Shown one piece after another: positions 25,685 through 34,344 of a stretch of 64,000 bases of DNA. Every line of letters begins with the position of its first letter. The stretch's first letter is position 1. The translations under genes were made by a program, and so were the position numbers. This DNA comes from Sedimenticola hydrogenitrophicus (GTDB lineage Bacteria > Pseudomonadota > Gammaproteobacteria > Chromatiales > Chromatiaceae), in assembly GCF_029017505.1 (NCBI RefSeq), contig NZ_JAQGEI010000019.1, positions 1-64,000 on the forward strand. Reading direction: 5' to 3'. The notes under the pieces are model-generated. The model had not been told where the DNA came from. It was given only the letters and a program-made list of their open reading frames with translations, and did not search any database.

Positions 25685-25701
25685 AACTGGTCAGACCAGT
25701 T
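25685..25701. promoter_or_regulatory. Candidate GlcC operator 2
   Basis: The perfect palindrome AACTGGTCAGACCAGTT is the second TGGTnnnACCA site, centred 108 bases from the first and about 180 bases before dctP. The roughly ten-turn spacing would allow looping between two dimers. Confidence 0.82.
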
Positions 25702-25874
25702 ATGAATTCGATGGACGCCGCACCGTAAACTGGCGAATCTCGGTGTCAGCAAGGCGTGCTGCGCGGCGTTTGGATGAAGATGAACAGGGTACCACAGACC
25801 CTGGATCCAGCCCCGCGGTTTACGTCCATGCAGAGCTAGCCCATACAAATAACGAGGCCAAAGGAGAACATCCC

Positions 25875-26996
25875 ATGATCAACCCGTACACCAAGACCGA
25901 TACCCCCGCACCGCATCGACGCGGATTTCTGAAATCTGCCGTCTTGGCATCCGCCGCCCTGCTGGGCGCCACCATGCTGGCACCGGCCCAGGCCTCCGCC
26001 GCCCAGACCTGGAAGGTTCAATCCGTATGGGACGCGGGTACCGTGGGTTACGACCTGTTTGAGCAATGGGCCAACGAGATGGAGGAAAAAACCGCTGGCG
26101 AGCTGAAAATCAAGCCGTTTCCGGCTAAATCAGTTGCAGCGGATAACAATGCATTGTTCGATGCGGTGCGCAACAACGTGCTGCAGGGCATGAACCCCTT
26201 CACCATCTATTGGTCCGGCAAGATCCCTGCGTCCGTGTTTCTGACCTCTTACCCGGCAGGCCCCGATCAGCCCGCTCAGTGGGACACCATGTTCTACAGC
26301 ATGGGCATGCTGGAAAAAACCCGTGAGATCTACAAAAAATTCGGCCTGTTCTATGTCGGCCCCATTCAGCATGACGCCAACATCATCCATGCCAAGAAGG
26401 CGGTCAAATCCCTGGAAGACCTCCACGGCATGAAGATGCGTCTGCCAGGCGGCATGGTGGCGGAAGTGTTTGGCAAGTTTGGCGTATCCAGCGTCAGCCT
26501 GCCGGGGTCGGATATCTTTCCGGCGCTAGAGAAAGGCACCATAGATGCAGCGGACTATGTCGGTCCTGCGGTGAACTACGAACTGGGCTTTTCACAGGTG
26601 ACCGATACCATCCTGATGGGGCCTCCGGGCGTCATGTCGATCTACCAGCCGGTGGATCTGATGGATCTCACCGTTAACCTGCGTTCCTGGAACAAGCTGT
26701 CACCCAAGGTGCAGAAAATTGTTGAAGACGAGGTACGCAGCTATTCGCAACGTCATTATCTGACTATCCAGAAGCGCAACATCCTGGCCATGGAGAAATT
26801 CAAGGCCGACGGTACCGCGGTATCACGTCTGTCCCAGGCGGACGTAGAGGCGTTTCGTCGCGCTGCCATTCCCATCTGGTTCAACTGGGCCAACAAGGAT
26901 GCAGATGCCCGGGCGATATTTGACATGCAGCTCGAATACATGATGAACGAGACCGTCGGCTACATCAGCCCCGATGACATCAAGGGTATGGAGTAA
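25875..26996 (+). CDS. dctP: TRAP transporter substrate-binding protein, Tat-type signal
   Basis: The product has 373 aa. I chose the ATG at 25875, with AAAGGAGAAC upstream. The N-terminus has a twin-arginine motif (HRRGFLKSA) and cleavage near AQASA, so it is a soluble periplasmic receptor. Family features are AQTWKVQSVWDAG at the mature start, ALEKGTIDAADYVGPAVNYELGF and the conserved ligand-binding Arg in LHGMKMRLPG. The overall pattern is closer to the monocarboxylate/2-oxo-acid (TakP-like) branch than to C4-dicarboxylate DctP. With glcDEF next to it, glycolate, glyoxylate or lactate are plausible ligands; this is inference. Confidence 0.88.
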   Translation: MINPYTKTDTPAPHRRGFLKSAVLASAALLGATMLAPAQASAAQTWKVQSVWDAGTVGYDLFEQWANEMEEKTAGELKIKPFPAKSVAADNNALFDAVRNNVLQGMNPFTIYWSGKIPASVFLTSYPAGPDQPAQWDTMFYSMGMLEKTREIYKKFGLFYVGPIQHDANIIHAKKAVKSLEDLHGMKMRLPGGMVAEVFGKFGVSSVSLPGSDIFPALEKGTIDAADYVGPAVNYELGFSQVTDTILMGPPGVMSIYQPVDLMDLTVNLRSWNKLSPKVQKIVEDEVRSYSQRHYLTIQKRNILAMEKFKADGTAVSRLSQADVEAFRRAAIPIWFNWANKDADARAIFDMQLEYMMNETVGYISPDDIKGME

Positions 26997-27061
26997 CCCG
27001 GCAGGCCGAATTCGGGGGAGGGCTGCGAGCCCTCCCTGTTCATTATGCGAGGTGGTACGTC

Positions 27062-27763
27062 ATGTCTGATTTAGAAGGCTTTGGTTTCGTCATGCCGCAC
27101 TGGTTTTACTGGGGCTGGCTGGCGGTTATGCCGCTGATCATGATTGCGCTGGATCGGCGGGAAATAAAAAAAAGGGGGTCGCTTGAATCTTCGACGATAC
27201 TGGAATGCGAACTCAAGGCCGATGACGATCCGGTTATCAAATACCCTTCCAGTGGTAACCGTCTGACCCGGATTATCGATTGGGCGAGCGAGAAATCCGG
27301 TGTTTTCGTGTCTTTCTGGACGGTAAACGCGGTCTGCTTTTACTTTTTCGAAGTCATCATGCGCTATGTGTTCAACATGCCGACGGTCTGGGTGCATGAG
27401 GCCAGCTTTCTGTTGCTGGGCATGCAGTACCTGCTGGCGGGCGGCTTCGCGCTGCTGCACGGATCACACGTGCGGGTGGATGTCATGTACAACTTCCTGC
27501 CGGAGCGTGGACGTGTCGGCATGGATATATTTACGTCAATGTTCTTTTTCATCTTCGCGCTGGCCCTGGTCTGGACCTCCTGGACCTTTTTTGCCGATGC
27601 CTACTCCATGGGCGAAACCACGGTGGAAACCTGGGGTATCCAGTATTGGCCGGTCAAGGCGGTCATGCTGCTCGGTGCCGTACTGATTCTGCTGGCCGGA
27701 ATCTCGAAACTGATCAAGGACATTGCGTTGTTCGTCCTTATGGGGCGGGAGACAAACACGTGA
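27062..27763 (+). CDS. dctQ: TRAP transporter small permease subunit
   Basis: The product has 233 aa, longer than typical DctQ (about 170). An extra N-terminal membrane segment (about 13-30) and a charged loop precede the usual four helices. The family signature HGSHVRVDVMYNFLPERGR is clear. It forms the integral membrane complex with DctM. Its stop overlaps the GTG start of dctM (GTGA), implying translational coupling. Confidence 0.88.
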   Translation: MSDLEGFGFVMPHWFYWGWLAVMPLIMIALDRREIKKRGSLESSTILECELKADDDPVIKYPSSGNRLTRIIDWASEKSGVFVSFWTVNAVCFYFFEVIMRYVFNMPTVWVHEASFLLLGMQYLLAGGFALLHGSHVRVDVMYNFLPERGRVGMDIFTSMFFFIFALALVWTSWTFFADAYSMGETTVETWGIQYWPVKAVMLLGAVLILLAGISKLIKDIALFVLMGRETNT

Positions 27764-29313
27764 ATACCAAAGTGATGCAAGTGAACCTGGCCGGCGCCCG
27801 CACGGGCGGCTCAGTCGGAGGTACCCTGGGTACCTGGCTGATGATTCTGGCGACCCTGTCGATGGCGGTGATTATCGGTGTCGAGATGATCAATACGCTG
27901 TTCTACGACCCTTATGAAGACGATTACTTTCTGTTTCGTCTGGCTGGCAGCATGGAAGATGTGGCCATCGGACCCCTGACCTACCTGATGTTTGGTTCTC
28001 TGCTGGTGGCGCTGATGATGGGGCTACCACTGACCTTCGTGACCGGCGGTCTGGGGGTGATGTTCATCTATCTGGTGGGTGATGCCACCATGCTGAACAT
28101 CATTCCGGGGCGTATTTTCCCCATGATGACCAACTCGGATCTGGCCGCCATACCGCTGTTCATCTTCATGGCGTCGATGCTGGAACGCGCCGGTCTTATC
28201 GAGGAAATGTTCAACGTCGTCTACAAGTGGATGGGGGGCCTGAGCGGCGGTCTTGCGACCGCTACGATTCTGGCATCGACCATTCTGGCTGCCATGGTGG
28301 GTGTTATCGGCGCGGCCGTTGTGACCATGGGCATTATTGCCCTGCCTGCCATGCTCAAACGCGGATATGACCATCAGATTGCGCTGGGTTCCATCATGGC
28401 CGGTGGCACCCTGGGTATTCTGATTCCGCCGTCGATCCTGGCTATCCTCTATGCTGTGGTGGCACAGCAGTCGGTGGGCGAACTCTACCTTGGGTCCATC
28501 ATTCCGGGGCTGATGTTGTCAGGCATGTATATTGCCTATGTGCTGATCCGCACCAAGCTTAACCCCAAACTGGGGCCACCGGTGCCGCCGCAAGAGCGCA
28601 TCTCCTTCGGGCAGAAATTGCTGCTGCTCAAGGACCTGGTTGCGCCCCTGGTGTTGGTGATGCTGGTGCTTGGCCTGCTGTTCGGGGGTATCGCCACGCC
28701 GGTAGAAGCGGCCGGGATCGGTTCCTTCGGCGCCATGCTGGTGGCGATGAAACACGGTGCTTTCTCGGTGGAAGCGCTAAAGGATGCCTCCGTGACCACC
28801 GCCAAGGCATCCGCCATGGTGCTGTGGATCATGTTTGGTGCCTCGGTGTTCGTCGGCTTTTACATTCTGCAGGGCGGCCAGGAGTTTATTACCCAGTCAA
28901 TTTTGTCCACGGGCATGTCGGCCTATGGCATCCTGTTTCTGCTGATGATCCTGCTGGTAATTCTGGGCATGTTCCTTGACTGGGTTGGCATTCTGCTGCT
29001 GGCGGTGCCTATCTTCATTCCCATCGTCCAGGCGCTGCAATTCGAGGGTCTGTTTGGCCTGCCGGGTGTCGCCGGAGATGATGTGGTGCTCTGGTTCGGC
29101 GTTCTTTATCTCGTGAACATGCAGATGTCCTTCCTCAGCCCGCCTTTTGGCTATGCGCTGTTCTATATCCGCGGCGTTTGTCCGCCGGAAATTACCATGG
29201 CCACCATCTTCAAGTCGTCGCTGGTCTTCCTCGCGCTCCAGGCGGTGGGATTGATGCTCTGCGTGCTCATGCCGGGCGTGGTGACCTGGTTGCCCAATCT
29301 GGTGTATGGCTAG
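27760..29313 (+). CDS. dctM: TRAP transporter large permease subunit
   Basis: The product has 517 aa from the overlapping GTG at 27760; ATG 27775 is an alternative. It is a multi-spanning ion-coupled permease with DctM hallmarks: GLPLTFVTGGLGVMFIYLVG, IPLFIFMASMLERAG, GVIGAAVVTMG, GTLGILIPPSI and GMFLDWVGILLLAVPIF. It is longer than the usual 430 aa because of an N-terminal extension with one or two extra helices. A GC hairpin follows (29325-29347). It uses an ion gradient to import the ligand delivered by DctP. Confidence 0.9.
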   Translation: MNTKVMQVNLAGARTGGSVGGTLGTWLMILATLSMAVIIGVEMINTLFYDPYEDDYFLFRLAGSMEDVAIGPLTYLMFGSLLVALMMGLPLTFVTGGLGVMFIYLVGDATMLNIIPGRIFPMMTNSDLAAIPLFIFMASMLERAGLIEEMFNVVYKWMGGLSGGLATATILASTILAAMVGVIGAAVVTMGIIALPAMLKRGYDHQIALGSIMAGGTLGILIPPSILAILYAVVAQQSVGELYLGSIIPGLMLSGMYIAYVLIRTKLNPKLGPPVPPQERISFGQKLLLLKDLVAPLVLVMLVLGLLFGGIATPVEAAGIGSFGAMLVAMKHGAFSVEALKDASVTTAKASAMVLWIMFGASVFVGFYILQGGQEFITQSILSTGMSAYGILFLLMILLVILGMFLDWVGILLLAVPIFIPIVQALQFEGLFGLPGVAGDDVVLWFGVLYLVNMQMSFLSPPFGYALFYIRGVCPPEITMATIFKSSLVFLALQAVGLMLCVLMPGVVTWLPNLVYG

Positions 29314-29324
29314 ACGCATCTACC

Positions 29325-29347
29325 CGGGCCGTCCGGTGGGCGGCCCG
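29325..29347 (+). terminator. Hairpin after the TRAP genes
   Basis: The stem CGGGCCG / CGGCCCG has a 9-base loop and is followed by TTC only. It is a possible weak terminator separating the TRAP genes from the glc genes. Confidence 0.5.
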
Positions 29348-29361
29348 TTCAACGACTGAGC

Positions 29362-29574
29362 CCGCTGCGCATGGCTGTGGTGGTGGATACTCAGAATGCG
29401 GCTGATCCCGCTTACCGGCGCATGCTGCCGGACCTGGAGCGCAGTGTGGCATTCCAGGCAGCCTGTGACCTGATTTTCAAGGGCTGTGAACAGCCCAGTG
29501 GTTATACCGAGCCATTGTTGCACCAGCGTCGTGGTCAACAAAAGGCGTTGCAATTCGCGCGTCAGGCCGGTTGA
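29362..29574 (+). pseudogene. glcB: C-terminal remnant of malate synthase G
   Basis: About 67 codons match the extreme C-terminus of malate synthase [17 protein letters not shown], then [14 protein letters not shown] and [14 protein letters not shown], with a normal stop. The remaining roughly 650 codons, including the catalytic TIM barrel, are missing. The similarity begins just after the TRAP terminator, so the gene was cut at its 5' side. The tail lies 95 bases before glcG. The protein would have condensed glyoxylate with acetyl-CoA. Confidence 0.82.
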
Positions 29575-29669
29575 TTAAAGCGTTTTCTTCCCATAACGGG
29601 GCAGCCTGCCGGCGCCCCCGGGCGAGGGTTCAAGCGCGCTCGCCATGCTCATTTTTCAAGGAGCCACAG

Positions 29670-30104
29670 ATGTTGACCATTAACCGACTCGACCAGGCCG
29701 ATGCGCGCCTCCTTATCGCGGGTGCCGCGGCGCGGGCAACAGAAATCGGCATACCCATGTGTATCGCCATCACCGATGAGTGCGGCAACCTGCTGGCCTT
29801 CGAACGCATGGACGGGGGCAAGGTCATCAGTATTACCATCGCCCAGGACAAGTCCTTTACCGCGAGTGCCGCGCGCAAGGCTACCCACGAATATAATGCA
29901 GCCTGTGTGCCGGGCAATCTGATGTTCGGCATACACACGGCCCTGGGCGGACGCCTCTGTGTGGTGGGCGGGGGCTTGCCGGTCATTGTGGACGGCGAAG
30001 TCGTTGGCGGCATCGGCCTGAGTTCCGGTACGCCGGCCCAGGACATGGACTGTGCCCAGGCCGGTATCGATCATTTTTTGCAAAGCCGGCACCAGGGTGC
30101 CTGA
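29670..30104 (+). CDS. glcG: GlcG / HbpS-like protein
   Basis: The product has 144 aa from the ATG at 29670, with AAGGAGCC upstream. Conserved segments are AITDECGNLLAFERMDGG, SFTASAARKATHEY and GGLPVIVDGEVVGGIGLSSGTPAQDMDCAQAGI, as in GlcG of glycolate operons and the heme/cobalamin-binding HbpS/PduO-C family. The biochemical role of GlcG is not settled. It begins the glcG-D-E-F run; the next gene starts 31 bases later. Confidence 0.9.
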   Translation: MLTINRLDQADARLLIAGAAARATEIGIPMCIAITDECGNLLAFERMDGGKVISITIAQDKSFTASAARKATHEYNAACVPGNLMFGIHTALGGRLCVVGGGLPVIVDGEVVGGIGLSSGTPAQDMDCAQAGIDHFLQSRHQGA

Positions 30105-30135
30105 GTAAAACGCCAAGCCCATGTGGAGCGCTGTG

Positions 30136-31608
30136 ATGACCGAAGTATCGAAACCTGACAAGGCCCGGCTGGTTGAACTCTTGCGCCGCTTTATCGATCC
30201 CGAGTCTGTGATTGACGATGCCGAGACCCAGCGCCCCTACGAGTGCGATGGCCTGTCGATGTATTGCGAAATGCCGCTGGTCGTGGTGCTGCCGGATACG
30301 GTCGAGCAGGTGCAGCAGGTGCTGCGCATCTGCCACCAGCATTCGATTCCCGTGGTGGCCCGGGGGGCCGGAACCGGACTCTGTGCCGGTGCCATGCCCC
30401 ACGCCGAGGGCGTGGTGCTGTCCCTGGCCAAATTCAACCGCATCCTGTCGATCGACCCGCTGGCGCGCAGCGCCCGGGTACAGCCGGGCGTGCGCAACCT
30501 GGCCATTACTGAAGCCGCTGCCGAACAGGGTCTGTACTACGGGCCTGATCCGTCCTCCCAGATTGCCTGCACCATCGGCGGCAATGTGGCCGAAAACTCC
30601 GGCGGTGTACATTGCCTGAAATACGGTCTTACCGTACACAATATTCTCAGCGTCGAAATGCTCAGCGTCGAGGGCGAGAAGCTCAGCATCGGCAGCCAGG
30701 GGCTGGACAGCTGCGGCATGGATCTGCTGGCGCTGATCACCGGGTCCGAGGGCCTGCTGGGCATTATTACCGAGGTTACCGTCAAGCTGCTGCCCCAGCC
30801 CGAGAAGGCCCAGGTGGTGCTGGCGGCCTTCGACAGCGTGCAGCAGGCCGCTGATGCCGTGGGTGGCATCATTTCGCGGGGCATTATTCCCGCCGGCCTG
30901 GAAATGATGGATACCCACGCCATCCGTGCGGCGGAAGACTTCGCCAGGGCCGGTTACCCCGGGAATGCCCAGGCGCTGCTATTGTGCGAAGTGGATGGCA
31001 CCATCGAGGAGGTACAGGAACATATCGCCCAGGTGGAGGGCCTGTTTGCCTCCTTCGGCGCCACCTCGGTACGCACCTCCCAAAGTGAAACCGAGCGCGC
31101 ACTGCTGTGGAAGGGTCGCAAGTCGGCATTTCCGGCGGTCGGCCGCATTTCGCCGGACTATTACTGTATGGACGGGACCATTCCGCGCAGTCAGCTGGCC
31201 CACGTACTGACCGAGATGCAGCGTCTGTCCGGCGAATACCAGCTGCGCGTCGCCAACGTCTTTCATGCCGGCGATGGCAACCTGCATCCGCTGATTCTGT
31301 TTGATGCCAATGTGCCGGGCGAATTCGAGAAAACCGAAGAGTTTGGCGCTCGCATACTGGAACTCTGTGTCCAGGTCGGGGGCTGCATCACCGGCGAACA
31401 TGGTGTGGGCATTGAAAAAATCCGCCAGATGCCGATCCAGTTCAACGAGCAGGAGCTGTTGCAGTTCAATGCCATCAAGGATGCCTTTGATCCTGCCGGT
31501 ACCCTGAATCCCGGCAAGGGCGTACCGACGCTGCGCCACTGTCAGGAATACCGCTCACTGGAGACCAAAACCATGCCCCCATCCACCTCAGTCAAGGGAG
31601 CAGCCTGA
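30136..31608 (+). CDS. glcD: Glycolate oxidase FAD-binding subunit GlcD
   Basis: The product has 490 aa. I chose the ATG at 30136 because GGAG lies 8 bases upstream, inside the first codons of an alternative start at 30121. The FAD-binding (PCMH) domain has VVARGAGTGLCAGAMPH, YGPDPSSQIACTIGGNVAENSGG and HCLKYGLT. The C-terminal oxidase part has VFHAGDGNLHPLI and GCITGEHGVGIEKI. It oxidises glycolate (possibly D-lactate) to the 2-oxo acid with GlcE and GlcF and passes electrons to the membrane quinone pool. One base separates it from glcE. Confidence 0.94.
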   Translation: MTEVSKPDKARLVELLRRFIDPESVIDDAETQRPYECDGLSMYCEMPLVVVLPDTVEQVQQVLRICHQHSIPVVARGAGTGLCAGAMPHAEGVVLSLAKFNRILSIDPLARSARVQPGVRNLAITEAAAEQGLYYGPDPSSQIACTIGGNVAENSGGVHCLKYGLTVHNILSVEMLSVEGEKLSIGSQGLDSCGMDLLALITGSEGLLGIITEVTVKLLPQPEKAQVVLAAFDSVQQAADAVGGIISRGIIPAGLEMMDTHAIRAAEDFARAGYPGNAQALLLCEVDGTIEEVQEHIAQVEGLFASFGATSVRTSQSETERALLWKGRKSAFPAVGRISPDYYCMDGTIPRSQLAHVLTEMQRLSGEYQLRVANVFHAGDGNLHPLILFDANVPGEFEKTEEFGARILELCVQVGGCITGEHGVGIEKIRQMPIQFNEQELLQFNAIKDAFDPAGTLNPGKGVPTLRHCQEYRSLETKTMPPSTSVKGAA

Positions 31609-31609
31609 T

Positions 31610-32674
31610 ATGGCGGATATCGTTCCACTGCTGCAGCAGCAGATTCTGTCGGCCAGGGATCAGGGTACCAAACTCAATATCATCGGTGGCACCAGCAAGG
31701 CCTTTATGGGCCGTGTCGCCAGCGGTGACCCCCTGAATGTGGGTGGTCACCGCGGCATTGTCAGCTATCAGCCGGTCGAGCTGGTGCTCACGGCTCGGGC
31801 GGGGACGCCGCTGATCGAACTGGTGGCAGCCCTGGACGAACACGACCAGATGCTGTCCTTTGAGCCGCCGCGCTTCAGTGCGGCATCGACCCTGGGCGGC
31901 ACCCTGGCGTGCAACCAGTCCGGGCCCGGCCGGCCCTGGTGGAGCTCGGTGCGCGATCAGGTGCTGGGGGTCCGGCTGCTCAATGGCCGCGGCGAGCACC
32001 TGCGCTTTGGCGGCCAGGTGATGAAAAATGTGGCCGGTTATGATGTTTCGCGTTTGCAGGCCGGTGCCATGGGCAGCCTCGGTCTGATTACTGAAGTCAG
32101 TCTCAAGGTCTTGCCCCGGCCTGCCGTCAGCTGCACCCTGGCGTTCGATCTGGGGCTGGAAGACGCCCTGGGGCTGATGAACCGGCGCGCTGCCGAGCCC
32201 AAGCCGCTGTCGGCGGCCTGCTGGCTGGACAACCGCCTTTACCTGCGTCTCAGCGGTGCCCCGGCGGCAGTGGATGCCACTGTCCGGCAATGGCTGGGGC
32301 AGGGGGAACGACTGGACGATGGCGATGCATTCTGGGTGGCACTGCGCGACCAGAAACTGGCGTTTTTCGCAGGGAAGGCGCCGCTGTGGCGCTTTTCGGT
32401 GAACCCGACCGCCGCCAATCCCGCACTCGAGGGTGACTGGCTGATCGACTGGGGCGGCGCCCAGCGCTGGTACCGCGGGGATGCGTCCATGGCGCAGATG
32501 CAGGCAATGGCAGAGGCGGCGGGCGGCCAAGTCAGCCTGTTTCGTGGCGGCGATCGCCAGGCCGAGGTCATGCATCATCAACCCCAGGCCCTTCAGACTC
32601 TTCAACAGCGACTCAAGCAGTCTTTCGACCCGGATGGCGTGTTCAATCCCGGGCGTCTGTATGGCTGGATGTAA
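31610..32674 (+). CDS. glcE: Glycolate oxidase FAD-binding subunit GlcE
   Basis: The product has 354 aa, the typical length. It is a second PCMH-type FAD domain with KLNIIGGTSKAFMG, FEPPRFSAASTLGGTLACNQSGP and VMKNVAGYDVSRLQAGAMGSLGLI. It forms the oxidase with GlcD and GlcF, and is translationally linked to glcD. Confidence 0.94.
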   Translation: MADIVPLLQQQILSARDQGTKLNIIGGTSKAFMGRVASGDPLNVGGHRGIVSYQPVELVLTARAGTPLIELVAALDEHDQMLSFEPPRFSAASTLGGTLACNQSGPGRPWWSSVRDQVLGVRLLNGRGEHLRFGGQVMKNVAGYDVSRLQAGAMGSLGLITEVSLKVLPRPAVSCTLAFDLGLEDALGLMNRRAAEPKPLSAACWLDNRLYLRLSGAPAAVDATVRQWLGQGERLDDGDAFWVALRDQKLAFFAGKAPLWRFSVNPTAANPALEGDWLIDWGGAQRWYRGDASMAQMQAMAEAAGGQVSLFRGGDRQAEVMHHQPQALQTLQQRLKQSFDPDGVFNPGRLYGWM

Positions 32675-32688
32675 CAGGCAGGTTTGCA

Positions 32689-33897
32689 ATGAAAACGAAC
32701 ATATTGGCGCAGTTCAAAGACAGTGCCCGGGGACAGGAAGCCGAGTCGATCCTGCGCAGCTGCGTACACTGCGGCTTCTGCACGGCAACCTGCCCGACCT
32801 ACCAGGAACTGAATGACGAGCGGGATGGCCCGCGCGGGCGTATTTACCTGATCAAGCAGTTGCTGGAGGAGGGCACGGTCACCGAGAAAACCCGCACCCA
32901 TCTGGACCGCTGCCTGACCTGTCGCAGCTGTGAAACCACCTGCCCGTCGGGGGTGCAGTACGGCCGGCTGGTGGATATCGGCCGCGGCATCGTCGAGGAA
33001 AAACTTCAGCGTCCGCCCGCGCAGCGGCTGCTGCGCTGGGGGCTACGCCGGGTGCTGCCATATCCGGCGCGTTTTGGGGCTCTGCTGCGCCTGGGGCAAA
33101 GCGTCAAGCCGCTGTTGCCGGCGGTGCTCAAGGCCAAGCTGCCACCGAGGCGGGAGCCGAGCCCCTGGCCGGCCGGCAGTCATCCGCGGGTGATGCTGGC
33201 GCTGGCCGGCTGTGCCCAGCCAGCCACGGCACCGAACACCAATGCAGCGACGGCGCGGGTACTGGACCGCCTGGGCATCAGCCTGGTGGAGGCGCCCCGG
33301 GCCGGCTGTTGTGGCGCGGTGAGCTATCACCTGTCGGCCCATGATGAAGGGCTGGATTTCATGCGGCGCAATATCGATGCCTGGTGGCCGGCCATTGAGG
33401 CCGGCGCCGAGGCCATCGTCATGACCGCATCCGGTTGTGGCGCCATGGTGCAGGAATACGGGCACCTGTTGCGTGATGATCCGGCCTATGCCGACAAGGC
33501 ATACCGGGTCAGCGAACTGACGCGGGATCTGGGGGACATCCTGCTGCAGGAGGACCTGTCGGTACTCAGCCATGACAAGGGGGCGGGCAAGGTGGCGTTC
33601 CACTGCCCCTGCACGCTGCAGCACGCCATGAAGCAGAGCGGTGTGGTGGAGCAGGTGCTGGAAAGGGCCGGTATCGAATTGGCCAAAACCCGCGACAGGC
33701 ACCTGTGCTGCGGCTCGGCCGGCACCTATTCGATCCTGCAACCGGACATGAGCCAGAAGCTGCTGCAGAACAAGCTCGAGGCACTGACAATCGATAATCC
33801 GCAACGTATCGTCACGGCAAACATCGGTTGTCAGCTGCACCTGGAATCCAGGGCTGACCGACCGGTCCAGCATTGGATCGAGCTGCTCGATGCCTGA
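32689..33897 (+). CDS. glcF: Glycolate oxidase iron-sulfur subunit GlcF
   Basis: The product has 402 aa. Two 4Fe-4S motifs are CVHCGFCTATCPT and CLTCRSCETTCPS. Two CCG domains follow (APRAGCCGAVSYH, then HCPCTLQHAMKQ...LCCGSAGTYS). It transfers electrons from GlcD/E toward the membrane. It is the last intact gene of the cassette; a truncated regulator start and the GFA repeat follow. Confidence 0.94.
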   Translation: MKTNILAQFKDSARGQEAESILRSCVHCGFCTATCPTYQELNDERDGPRGRIYLIKQLLEEGTVTEKTRTHLDRCLTCRSCETTCPSGVQYGRLVDIGRGIVEEKLQRPPAQRLLRWGLRRVLPYPARFGALLRLGQSVKPLLPAVLKAKLPPRREPSPWPAGSHPRVMLALAGCAQPATAPNTNAATARVLDRLGISLVEAPRAGCCGAVSYHLSAHDEGLDFMRRNIDAWWPAIEAGAEAIVMTASGCGAMVQEYGHLLRDDPAYADKAYRVSELTRDLGDILLQEDLSVLSHDKGAGKVAFHCPCTLQHAMKQSGVVEQVLERAGIELAKTRDRHLCCGSAGTYSILQPDMSQKLLQNKLEALTIDNPQRIVTANIGCQLHLESRADRPVQHWIELLDA

Positions 33898-34081
33898 GCC
33901 GAAGATGAGGCATGTCTGAGGCCGGGATGCAGGCAGGCGGCCATTTGGGTGATAAACTAGCGCCCATTGAGTCTGCCTCGTCCCGGTGTAGTCGTACAGT
34001 TTCGTGTTTCAGGTGCGGGTAATGCACGCGGGGGCTGGGCAGTTGGTGTGGCGCAGGCCTTGTGCAAGGATTACAGAAAAC

Positions 34082-34174
34082 ATGAACGACAGCCTGAATG
34101 GCGGGCCCAAAGCCGGCAAGAAAACCTCTTCATCCGGTGCGGTGCAGGTACAGTCCCTGCCCCGTGCCCTTTGA
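34082..34174 (+). pseudogene. Truncated N-terminus of a probable IclR-type regulator
   Basis: A 30-codon frame begins at ATG with AAGGA upstream and ends in GAVQVQSLPRAL, then a stop created at the repeat junction (34170). IclR regulators often open with a low-complexity leader followed by VQSLxRALxLLE, so the sequence breaks exactly where the winged helix should start. The stub is short, so the family call is an inference. Confidence 0.5.
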
Positions 34175-34304
34175 GCCGGCATTCCATGTGCACTATCAGG
34201 AGTCCGTACTACCCATTCGGGACGGGTTGCCCAAGTTCAAGGATTTACCCAAGGAGGTCGGCGGCACCGGGGATCGGCTGGCTGAGTGAGGTGTGGTTTC
34301 ACCC
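34170..34304 (+). pseudogene. GFA-family 3' fragment, right copy of the 135-bp direct repeat
   Basis: It encodes FEPAFHVHYQESV, then LPIRDGLPKFKDLPKEVGG and a stop, corresponding to the last 40 residues of the protein at 24070-24525. The zinc-binding part is absent. Its changes from the left copy are mostly silent or conservative, so it may derive from a related allele rather than a very recent duplication. Confidence 0.88.
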
Positions 34305-34344
34305 CAGCGTTTTTTTCCGTGTGGGCGCGGTCGACTGACGCCGT

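Noticed and set aside
24526-34344. Integrase, tRNA or inverted IS ends that would make the glycolate cassette a classical integrative element
   Set aside because: I found no recombinase gene, tRNA or IS ends at either border; only the GFA-derived direct repeats support mobility.
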